Assembly: GCF_001673535.1 (NCBI RefSeq)
Contig: NZ_LZLY01000124.1
Location: forward strand, 1 to 41,292
Source of the DNA: Mycobacterium sp. 1081908.1
GTDB lineage: Bacteria > Actinomycetota > Actinomycetes > Mycobacteriales > Mycobacteriaceae
Direction of reading: 5' to 3'
Length of the DNA: 41,292 nucleotides
Shown here: piece after piece, positions 27,201 to 34,201 of the stretch
Position numbering within the stretch: position 1 is the first letter of the stretch
Layout: each line of letters opens with the position of its first letter
Position numbers and translations under genes: made by a program
Notes under the pieces: generated by a model
Database searches by the model: none
The model's input: only the letters and a program-made list of their open reading frames with translations
Told to the model about the DNA's origin: nothing

Positions 27201-29090
27201 AGCGGCGACGTGTTCGGCAACGGCATGCTGCTGAGCCAGCACATCCGGCTGCTCGCCGCCTTCGACCACCGGCACGTCTTTCTGGACCCGGACCCCGACC
27301 CGGCCGCGTCGTGGCGGGAACGCCGGCGGATGTTCGACCTGCCGCGGTCCAGCTGGGACGACTACGACAAGTCGCTGATCAGCGAGGGCGGTGGGGTGTA
27401 CAACCGCGACCAGAAGGCGATCCCGGTCAGCCCGCAGGTCCGCGAGGCGCTGGGCATCGACGACGACGCCACCGAAATGTCGCCGCCCAACCTGATCAAG
27501 GCGATCCTGCAGGCGCCCGTCGACCTGTTGTTCAACGGCGGCATCGGCACCTACATCAAGGCCGAATCCGAGTCCGACGCCGACGTCGGCGACCGCGCCA
27601 ACGATCCGGTGCGCGTGAACGCAAACCAGGTGCGCGCCAAGGTCGTTGGCGAGGGCGGCAACCTGGGGGTGACCGCGCTTGGCCGCGTCGAGTTCGATCT
27701 GTCGGGCGGGCGGATCAACACCGACGCGATGGACAACTCCGCCGGAGTCGACTGTTCGGACCACGAGGTCAACATCAAGATCCTGATCGACTCGCTGGTC
27801 ACCGCGGGCAAGGTCAAGGCCGAGGAGCGCAAGGAGCTGCTGGAGTCGATGACCGACGAGGTCGCGCGGCTGGTGCTGCTCGACAACGAGGACCAAAACG
27901 ACCTGATCGGCACCAGCCGCGCCAACGCGGCCAGCTTGCTGCCCGTGCACGCGATGCAAATCAAGTACCTCGAAGAGCGCGGCATCAACCGGGAGCTGGA
28001 AGCGCTGCCCTCGGAGAAGGAGATTCACCGGCGCATCGATGTCGGCATCGGGCTCACCTCTCCCGAGCTGTGCACCCTGATGGCCCACGTCAAGCTGGCA
28101 CTCAAGGAGGAGATGCTGACCACCGAACTGCCCGAGCAGGACGTCTTCGCATCCCGGCTCCCGCAGTACTTCCCGACGCAACTGCGCGAGCGGTTCACCC
28201 CGGAGATCCGCGGCCACCAGCTGCGTCGGGAGATCGTCACCACCATGCTGATCAATGACCTGGTGGACGCCGCGGGCATCAGCTACGCGTTCCGGATCAC
28301 CGAAGACGTCGGTGTCGGGCCGATCGACGCGGTGCGCACCTACGTCGCCACCGACGCCATCTTCGGCGTGGACGAGATCTGGAGGCAGATCCGGGCGGCG
28401 AGCGTGCCCGTCGCGCTGTCGGACCGGCTGACGTTGGACACCCGGCGGCTGATCGACCGCGCCGGACGCTGGCTGCTCAACTACCGGCCCCAGCCGTTGG
28501 CCGTCGGCGCCGAGATCAACCGGTTCGCCGCGAAGGTCAAAGAGCTGACGCCGCGCATGTCGGAGTGGCTGCGCGGCGACGACAAGGCCATCGTCGAAAA
28601 GGAAGCCGCCGAATTCGCCTCGCAGGGCGCGCCGGAGGACTTGGCGTACATGGTGGCCGCCGGCCTGTACCGCTATAGCCTGCTCGACATCATCGACGTC
28701 GCGGACATCACCGAAATGGACACCGCCGAAGTCGCCGACACCTATTTCGCCCTGATGGACCACCTGGGCACCGACGCCTTGCTGACGGCGGTTTCGGAGC
28801 TACCCCGCCACGACCGCTGGCAGTCGTTGGCGCGCTTGGCTATTCGCGACGACATCTACGCGTCGCTTCGGTCGCTGTGCTTCGATGTGCTGGCGGTCGG
28901 CGAGCCCGACGAAAGCGGCGAAGAGAAGATCGGCGAGTGGGAACACATCAGCGCGTCCCGGGTTGAGCGGGCCCGTCGCACGCTGAGCGAGATTCAGGAA
29001 AGCGGGGCAAAGGATCTCGCGACGCTGTCGGTCGCCGCGCGGCAGATTCGCCGGATGACCCGCACCAGCGGCAGGGGATCGTCGAGTTGA
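24231..29090 (+). CDS. gdh: Large NAD-dependent glutamate dehydrogenase
   Basis: The product is 1619 residues; M. tuberculosis Gdh (Rv2476c) is 1624 and similar throughout from memory. This is the about 180-kDa class of NAD-GDH that oxidises glutamate to 2-oxoglutarate and ammonia. The N-terminal about 700 residues are the regulatory (ACT-like) region. The catalytic domain begins near 800 with [39 protein letters not shown], which holds the glutamate-binding lysines. The Rossmann part follows ([15 protein letters not shown] near 990; [15 protein letters not shown]). In mycobacteria this enzyme is inhibited by GarA through its FHA domain. I chose ATG 24231 (GGGAG 8 bases upstream) over a TTG at 24216. 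It ends in TTGA, overlapping the TTG start of the next gene. Confidence 0.96.
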   Translation: [1619 protein letters not shown]

Positions 29091-29503
29091 ACGTTGGCTT
29101 CGTCGCGCCGGTGCCCGTGCGCTGGTCGGACATCGACATGTACCAGCACGTCAACCACGCCACCATGGTCACCATCCTCGAAGAGGCGCGGGTGCAGTTC
29201 CTCAAGGAACCCTTCGCCGCCGACATCACGACCATCGGATTGCTGATCGCCGACGTGCGGGTGACCTACAAGAGCCAGCTGCGCCTGGCCGATTCGCCTC
29301 TGCAGGTGACGATTTGGACCAAACAGCACCGGACGGTCGACTTCACGCTCGGCTACGAGGTACGCCCCGTCAACGCCGATCCCGCTTCGAAACCCGCCGT
29401 CATCGCCGAGACGCAGCTGGCCGCCGTGCACATCGAGGAGCAGCGGCTGTTCCGGCTCTTGCCCAACCATCGGGAGTATCTGCAACGGTGGCTCAGGGAA
29501 TAA
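29087..29503 (+). CDS. Hot-dog-fold acyl-CoA thioesterase (Rv2475c-like)
   Basis: The product is 138 residues, the same length as Rv2475c. The 4-hydroxybenzoyl-CoA thioesterase motif is at the N-terminus: VRWSDIDMYQHVNHATMVTILEEAR, with the Asp and the HVNH that place the CoA ester on the hot-dog helix. The rest alternates as expected for the five-stranded sheet (LLIADVRVTYKSQLRLAD, VDFTLGYEV, ETQLAAVHIE). It should hydrolyse an acyl-CoA in the cytoplasm as a dimer or tetramer; chain length is not readable. The start is TTG at 29087, sharing TTGA with the gdh stop, so it is probably made by coupled re-initiation and at a lower level. It overlaps the following gene by 16 bases. Confidence 0.88.
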   Translation: MNVGFVAPVPVRWSDIDMYQHVNHATMVTILEEARVQFLKEPFAADITTIGLLIADVRVTYKSQLRLADSPLQVTIWTKQHRTVDFTLGYEVRPVNADPASKPAVIAETQLAAVHIEEQRLFRLLPNHREYLQRWLRE

Positions 29504-30174
29504 GCGGGGTAGCCGAGCGGGGTGTGTGGTTGCGTGACGCCGCCCACCGCGGGGATCTCGCCACGTTCGTCGATCACGCGATGCGCCTAGACGACGCCGC
29601 GGTCATCCGGCTTCGGGCCCGATCCGCCGGGCTGCTGACCGCTTGGGTGGCAACCGGTTTCGACGTGCTGGCCAGCCGGGTGGTGGTCGGCCGGGTGCGG
29701 CCCGACGATATGTCGGTCGCGGCGGACGGGCTGGCGCGGGGACTGTCGGCGATGGACGCCGAGGGCTATGTGGATCCCGGATTCGCGATGGACTCCGCGT
29801 GGCGGGGAGCCCTGCCCCCCGAATCCGGTTTCACCCACCTCGACGACGTACCCGCCCGGGTGATGCTGGACCTGGCGCAGCGCGGCGCGCAACTCGCCAA
29901 GGAGCACGGCAGTTCTCATGGTCCGCCGGTGTCGCTGCTGGACCAGGAGGTCATCCGGGTCAGCTCGGCCTCTGGAGGGGCCGACTTCAGCGTGGGACTC
30001 CCGATGCGATGCGTGTTCGCCTTGACCGCAATGGGTTTCCTGCCGCAGTCACCAGATGCCATCGGCGCCGACGAGATTGTCCGGGTGCGGATCCTGCCGA
30101 CCTGGCTGCGCGTCGACGCCAAGTTCGGCTCGGTGTACCGGCGCCGCGCACACGCGGCGCTGGTGCTTGCCTGA
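29488..30174 (+). CDS. Conserved mycobacterial protein of unknown function (Rv2474c-like)
   Basis: The product is 228 residues from GTG 29488, which overlaps the thioesterase by 16 bases and follows CGGGAG by 11. A GTG at 29524 would give 216 residues, nearer the length I recall for Rv2474c, so the start is uncertain. I see no known domain. The chain has a helical N-terminal half (RDAAHRGDLATFVDHAMRLDDAAVIRLRARS, LLTAWVATGFDVLASRVV) and a C-terminal half with several possible strands (RVRILPTWLRVDAKFGSVYRRR). There is no signal peptide or membrane segment. Its tight link to gdh and a thioesterase is the same in M. tuberculosis, indicating a conserved transcript, but the sequence gives no function. 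Confidence 0.8.
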   Translation: MAQGISGVAERGVWLRDAAHRGDLATFVDHAMRLDDAAVIRLRARSAGLLTAWVATGFDVLASRVVVGRVRPDDMSVAADGLARGLSAMDAEGYVDPGFAMDSAWRGALPPESGFTHLDDVPARVMLDLAQRGAQLAKEHGSSHGPPVSLLDQEVIRVSSASGGADFSVGLPMRCVFALTAMGFLPQSPDAIGADEIVRVRILPTWLRVDAKFGSVYRRRAHAALVLA

Positions 30175-30217
30175 ACGGTCGTTGCGGTTTACACATCCAA
30201 CAGCCGAATGGCCAGGC

Positions 30218-30514
30218 CTAGCCGTACGATCCGATGACGGTGACAGGCTTAGGCGTCGGCGGTTCGCCAACGATGCCTTTAGCGACGGCTTCCTGAACAC
30301 GGCGCGCTGCGGCGATGCCCGGTAGCGGATTCTCGGCCCCGTCAGCCAGCTCGAGGATTGCACCAAACTCGGTGTTGCCGGGTCCCTGCCAGTACGTCCA
30401 CCGAATGCCGTTGGGCTGTCGCTCGTTCACCGCCGCGAATGCGAGTTCAACCGCCTTGACGATGTCATCGACGCCCTGAGGCCCAACTTCATATCGCACG
30501 ATCAACGTGGGCAT
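30218..30514 (-). CDS. Small conserved protein (Rv2472-like), unknown function
   Basis: The product is 98 residues. ATG 30514 has AAGGAG 7 bases upstream; an in-frame ATG 18 bases earlier would place that ribosome site inside the gene and is rejected. The chain reads PTLIVRYEVGPQGVDDIVKAVELAFAAVNERQP, then RWTYWQGPGNTEFGAILEL and a helix AARRVQEAVAKGIVG. This beta-alpha-beta-beta-alpha order and size resemble dimeric alpha-beta barrel proteins such as the antibiotic-biosynthesis monooxygenase-like families; that is only a fold-level guess. It is downstream of aglA in the same direction with a 149-base gap, matching the place of Rv2472 beside Rv2471. Nothing in it marks a catalytic site. Confidence 0.7.
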   Translation of the reverse strand: MPTLIVRYEVGPQGVDDIVKAVELAFAAVNERQPNGIRWTYWQGPGNTEFGAILELADGAENPLPGIAAARRVQEAVAKGIVGEPPTPKPVTVIGSYG

Positions 30515-30584
30515 ATCGGACTCCTTCGTCAATCATTGATCATGTTGCCCTTACGCGATCTCTGACGTTTCGTACGTGCAAAAG

Positions 30585-30608
30585 GTGACCCCCGCGGGCC
30601 CCCGTCAC
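30585..30608 (-). terminator. GC-rich inverted repeat downstream of aglA
   Basis: GTGAC and GTCAC flank a CCCGCGGG-containing core, 56 bases beyond the aglA stop. It may end the aglA transcript. The stem is short at its base and no T-run follows. Confidence 0.2.
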
Positions 30609-30663
30609 GTGGCACGAGCGCTGCGCTGAGCGGCTGCGCCGTCCGAACCGGGTCCTCTGTGCC

Positions 30664-32232
30664 TCAGACCAGCCAGGCCGCCGCGTCCGGCGGCAACTTG
30701 TCGTCGACCAACGGCGCGCTGGCCAGGATCACCTCTCCCGGCGGCAACGCCATCGGCAGCCGGCCGGCGTTCAGCGCGCACACCAGGGCCCCGCCGTGGC
30801 GCTCGAAGATCAAAAAGTCGTCGTCGGCGGCCAGCCATTCGAGCTCGCCGCCACCGAATTCGCCCCGCTCCCTGCGTAATTGCAGCGCCCTTCGGTAGAA
30901 GGACAGCGTCGAGTCGGGATCGTCGAGCTGCTTTTCGACGGTCAGCGCCGCCCAGTCCGCCGGCATCGGCAGCCAGGTGTCGGCGGTCGCGGAGAAGCCG
31001 AACGGGGGAGCCTCACCCGACCACGGAATCGGGACCCGGCACTTGTCGCGGCCGCGTTCGGTATGCCCGGAGCGTTCCCACGTGGGGTCCTGCAGCACCT
31101 CCTCGGGCAGGTCCACGACGTCGGGCAGGCCCAGTTCCTCCCCGTTGTAGACAAACACCGCGCCCGGCAGGGCCAGCATCACCATCGCCATCGCCCGCGC
31201 CCGGCTCAGCCCGACCTGGCCGCCGCCGTACCGGGTGACCTCCCGGCCCACGTCGTGGTTGGAGAGCGTCCACGTCGGGGTGGCGTTCTCAATTGCGGTG
31301 GCTTCCAGCGAGTTCTGGATCGCGTCGTGGATTTCGCGTGCGTCGAATTCGATCTTGGTCAGCCGGAAATTGAAGCCGAGATGCAATTCGTCGGGCCGCA
31401 GATACTCGGCCCACAGCAGGTTGTCCATCACCCACACCTCGCCGATGGTCACCGCCCCCGGATAGTCGTCGACGATCGTGCGGATCCCGCGGTGTATCTC
31501 GTGCACGCTCGGGTGGTTGAAGCGCGGGTCGTCGTCGCTGTGGCTCAACACCTTGATGTCGCCCTTCGCGTCGGGCAGGTCGGCCGGCTTGGCCATCCCG
31601 TGCGCCACGTCGATGCGGAAGCCGTCCACGCCGCGTTCCAGCCAGAACCGCAGCGTCTTCTCGAAGTCGTCGAAGACGTCCGGGTGCTCCCAGTTCAGGT
31701 CGGGCTGCTCGGCGTCGAAAAGGTGCAGATACCACTGTCCGGGGTTGCCGTCGGGTTCGACCACCCGGGTCCAGGCCGACCCGCCGAACACCGAGGTCCA
31801 GTTGTTCGGCGGCAGCGCCCCGTCCGGACCGCGCCCGTCGCGAAAGAAGTAGCGCTCGCGGGCGTCGGTGCCGGGGCCGGCGGCCAGCGCCGCCTGAAAC
31901 CACGGGTGCGCCGAGCTGGTGTGGTTGGGCACCACGTCCATGGTGATCTTGATGCCCCGCTCGTGCGCCGCCGCGATCAGCCGCTCGATCGCGGCCATCC
32001 CGCCGAACAGCGGGTCGATGTCGCGCGGATCGGCGACGTCATAGCCGTGGTCGGCCATCGGGGAAACCGTGACCGGGTTGAGCCAGATCGCGTCGATACC
32101 CAGCTGCGTCAGGTAATCCAGGCGGGCGGTCACCCCGTCCAGGTCGCCGACGCCGTCGCCGTCGCTGTCGGCGAACGACCTCGGATACACCTGGTAGAAG
32201 ACCGCGCTCGACCACCACGGCTCGGGGCTCAT
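30664..32232 (-). CDS. aglA: GH13 alpha-glucosidase AglA
   Basis: The product is 522 residues. All four GH13 regions are present: DVVPNHTS, GFRIDVAHGM with the nucleophile Asp208, GEVW with acid/base Glu265, and LSNHDV with Asp327. The opening WWSSAVFYQVYPRSFADSDGDGVGDL is typical of the oligo-1,6-glucosidase, alpha-glucosidase and trehalulose-hydrolase subfamilies. It should hydrolyse alpha-linked glucose from maltose-like or isomaltose-like oligosaccharides in the cytoplasm; there is no signal peptide. The ATG at 32232 follows ACGGAG. The gene starts 24 bases after glbO, and the two probably form one transcript, an order shared with Rv2470-Rv2471. The metabolic reason for pairing a haemoglobin with a glucosidase is not evident. 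Confidence 0.93.
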   Translation of the reverse strand: MSPEPWWSSAVFYQVYPRSFADSDGDGVGDLDGVTARLDYLTQLGIDAIWLNPVTVSPMADHGYDVADPRDIDPLFGGMAAIERLIAAAHERGIKITMDVVPNHTSSAHPWFQAALAAGPGTDARERYFFRDGRGPDGALPPNNWTSVFGGSAWTRVVEPDGNPGQWYLHLFDAEQPDLNWEHPDVFDDFEKTLRFWLERGVDGFRIDVAHGMAKPADLPDAKGDIKVLSHSDDDPRFNHPSVHEIHRGIRTIVDDYPGAVTIGEVWVMDNLLWAEYLRPDELHLGFNFRLTKIEFDAREIHDAIQNSLEATAIENATPTWTLSNHDVGREVTRYGGGQVGLSRARAMAMVMLALPGAVFVYNGEELGLPDVVDLPEEVLQDPTWERSGHTERGRDKCRVPIPWSGEAPPFGFSATADTWLPMPADWAALTVEKQLDDPDSTLSFYRRALQLRRERGEFGGGELEWLAADDDFLIFERHGGALVCALNAGRLPMALPPGEVILASAPLVDDKLPPDAAAWLV

Positions 32233-32256
32233 GCTGCTCCGTTCGGTTACGGGGGA

Positions 32257-32646
32257 TCAGAACGATGAATTGACCAGAGAGTGCGCGGCCATGTCCAGGT
32301 ATTCGAGTAACTCCCGGCGGTGCGTGTCGTCGAGAGTCTGCGAGTCGATGGAGGCCACGGCGGTGTGCATGCACCGCAGCCACGCATCGCGCTCGATGGG
32401 GGTGATCCGGAACGGGGCGTGCCGCATCCGCAGCCGCGGATGCCCGCGCCGGTCGGAGTAGGTGCGCGGGCCGCCCCAGTACTGCTCGAGGAACATCCGC
32501 AGCCGCTCCTCCGCGCCGGCCAGGTCGTCCGCGGGGTACAGCTGGCTGAGAATCTCGTCCTCGGGGACCTGTGCGTAAAACCGCGACACGATCGCATTGA
32601 AGGTTTCGGCACCGCCGACGGCCTCGTAAAAGCTCACCTGATCCAT
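32257..32646 (-). CDS. glbO: Truncated haemoglobin O (group II)
   Basis: The product is 129 residues from ATG 32646. It aligns from memory with GlbO (Rv2470): SFYEAVGG, FYAQVPEDEIL with the B10 Tyr, LYPADDLAGAEERLRMFLEQYWGGP with the CD1 Tyr, GHPRLRMRHAPF with the haem-binding proximal His, and ERDAWLRCM with the G8 Trp. These residues form the polar distal pocket of group II truncated haemoglobins, which bind oxygen very tightly and act in oxygen and peroxide or NO chemistry; a link to the respiratory chain has been proposed. The start is uncertain. ATG 32655 lacks a ribosome site, ATG 32646 lies too close to GGAGGGG, and GTG 32637 has ideal spacing and gives a protein nearer the usual length. 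It is divergent from the HNH gene. Confidence 0.93.
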   Translation of the reverse strand: MDQVSFYEAVGGAETFNAIVSRFYAQVPEDEILSQLYPADDLAGAEERLRMFLEQYWGGPRTYSDRRGHPRLRMRHAPFRITPIERDAWLRCMHTAVASIDSQTLDDTHRRELLEYLDMAAHSLVNSSF

Positions 32647-32788
32647 CCCCTCCATTGTGGTGCATCGCCGCGGTGGCAAGGCCGAACGGGCCCGGAACGC
32701 GCCTTCTGTTCACCGGTTCGTCACGGCGCGCACCAGCAATAAGGGTGCGTTTGGCGGCGAATCATGGTGGACTATCCGCGGAGGATCA

Positions 32789-33436
32789 ATGGCGCATGGC
32801 AAGAGACGCCGCAGCCACCGCAGTTCCGGTGCCGCGGCAGGGTTAACCGGGCCCCCAACCGCGTCACCCCTGCATAGCGTCGATACCCATCCGCCAACCC
32901 GCCACGAAACCGCGTCAATCTGGAGCCGGCGGCGGGTTCTCCTGCTGAATTCCACCTACGAGCCGCTGACCGCGCTGCCGATGCGGCGGGCCATCGTCAT
33001 GGTGATCTGCGGCAAGGCCGACGTGGTGCACGACGACCCGGCCGGGCCGGTCATCCACTCGGCGACCAGGTCGATCGTGGTGCCCTCGGTGATCCAGCTG
33101 CGGTCCTACGTGCGGGTTCCGTATCGGGCGCGCGTGCCGATGACCCGCGCCGCCCTGATGCACCGCGACCGTTTCTGCTGCGCCTACTGCGGCGCCAAGG
33201 CCGACACCGTCGACCACGTGGTGCCGCGCAGCCGTGGCGGCGACCACTCCTGGGAGAACTGCGTGGCGTGCTGTTCGACCTGCAACCACCGCAAGGGCGA
33301 CAAGCTGCTCACCGAGTTGGGCTGGGCGCTGCGCCGGGCGCCGCTGCCGCCGACCGGGCAACACTGGCGACTGCTGTCGACGGTCAAGGAACTGGACCCA
33401 TCCTGGGCTCGATACCTCGGCGAGGGCGCGGCCTGA
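32789..33436 (+). CDS. HNH endonuclease-domain protein (Rv2469c-like)
   Basis: The product is 215 residues. ATG 32789 follows GGAGG by 5 bases. The N-terminus is basic (MAHGKRRRSHRSS) and low in structure. From about residue 48, RVLLLNSTYEPLTALPMRRAIVMVICGKADVV is the conserved segment found before many actinobacterial HNH domains. The HNH/zinc part runs from about 130: CAYCG, VDHVVPRSRGGDHSWENCVACCSTCNHRKGDK. It has the catalytic DH, the Asn and two CxxC zinc pairs. Proteins of this kind are single-copy, conserved across mycobacteria and not linked to mobile elements; they are predicted to nick DNA, but their role is not known to me. The gene is divergent from glbO with a 142-base gap. Confidence 0.9.
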   Translation: MAHGKRRRSHRSSGAAAGLTGPPTASPLHSVDTHPPTRHETASIWSRRRVLLLNSTYEPLTALPMRRAIVMVICGKADVVHDDPAGPVIHSATRSIVVPSVIQLRSYVRVPYRARVPMTRAALMHRDRFCCAYCGAKADTVDHVVPRSRGGDHSWENCVACCSTCNHRKGDKLLTELGWALRRAPLPPTGQHWRLLSTVKELDPSWARYLGEGAA

Positions 33437-33491
33437 CCGATCCCGTGTCCAAGTGTGCGGGTGGATCATCCGGTGGGATACGGTTTGCGTC

Positions 33492-33728
33492 GTGAGCCTT
33501 GCAGAGATTCACCTGTACTTCATCGGGATCCCGCTGGCGCTGGTAGCGGCGCTGGCGGTACTCATCTGGTCGCGCAAGGGGCCCCACCCCGCGACCTACA
33601 AGATGTCGGAGAAGTGGACGCATCCGCCGATCCTGTGGGCGGCCACCGACGAAGACGTTGGCGGCGCGCACGGCGGACACGGCACGTCGGAGTTCTCGGT
33701 GGGAGGTGGCGCAAGTGGCACATGGTGA
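33492..33728 (+). CDS. Small single-pass membrane protein, probable aa3 oxidase-associated subunit (Rv2468A-like)
   Basis: The product is 78 residues from GTG 33492. One membrane helix lies at about residues 5-26 (IHLYFIGIPLALVAALAVLIW), then SRKGPHPATYKMSEKWTHPPILWAATDE and a Gly/His/Ser-rich tail. From memory, the M. smegmatis pair at this locus was found as extra subunits (CtaI/CtaJ) of cytochrome aa3 in the III-IV supercomplex; I am not certain which name belongs to which gene. The next gene starts 14 bases before this one ends, so the two are co-translated. The upstream part of the same open frame overlaps the HNH gene and is not protein-like. The ribosome site (GGGATACGG) is weak. Confidence 0.75.
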   Translation: MSLAEIHLYFIGIPLALVAALAVLIWSRKGPHPATYKMSEKWTHPPILWAATDEDVGGAHGGHGTSEFSVGGGASGTW

Positions 33729-34182
33729 GGTCGCGACGATCGCGCCCAGCGAGCTGCCCTACGGTTCGGCGATCACCACCAGCGGACGGATCTCGGCCGT
33801 CACCGAGCCGGGCGAGCTGTCGGTGCACTACCCGTTCCCGATCAGCGACCTGGTCGCCATCGACGACGCGCTGAAGTATGCCTCGCGGGCATCTCGGGCG
33901 CGGTTCGCCATCTACCTCGGGGACCTGGGCAGCGACACCGCCGCGCGGGCCCGCGAGATCTTGGCCAAGGTGCCGACGCCCGACAACGCGGTGCTGCTCG
34001 CCGTGTCGCCCGACCAGCGCGTCATCGAGGTGGTCTACGGCTCGGCGGTCCGCGGCCGCGGCGCCGAGTCCGCCGCGCCGCTCGGGGTGGCCGCCGCGTC
34101 GTCGGCGTTCGAGCAGGGTCACCTGGTCGACGGGCTGGTCAGCGCGACCCGCGTGCTGAGCGCCGGGATTTCCCCCGCCTAG
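33715..34182 (+). CDS. DUF5130 (TPM-like) protein, Rv2468c-like, possible oxidase-associated subunit
   Basis: The product is 155 residues from GTG 33715, with GGGAGG 8 bases upstream; the start lies inside the preceding gene. The domain runs almost end to end: YGSAITTSGRISAVTEPGELSVHYPFPISDLVAIDDALKYASRASRARFAIYLGDLG, then EILAKVPTPDNAVLLAVSPDQRVIEVVYG, an alpha/beta layout like TPM-domain proteins. It has no signal peptide or membrane segment, so if it associates with a membrane complex it would be through the small partner encoded just before it. The pair is conserved next to pepN in mycobacteria. A role with cytochrome aa3 is from recollection of M. smegmatis structures and should be treated as probable, not certain. 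It converges on pepN with a 19-base gap. Confidence 0.78.
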   Translation: MAHGEVATIAPSELPYGSAITTSGRISAVTEPGELSVHYPFPISDLVAIDDALKYASRASRARFAIYLGDLGSDTAARAREILAKVPTPDNAVLLAVSPDQRVIEVVYGSAVRGRGAESAAPLGVAAASSAFEQGHLVDGLVSATRVLSAGISPA

Positions 34183-34201
34183 GTTCTGCCGCGCGCCGAG
34201 A

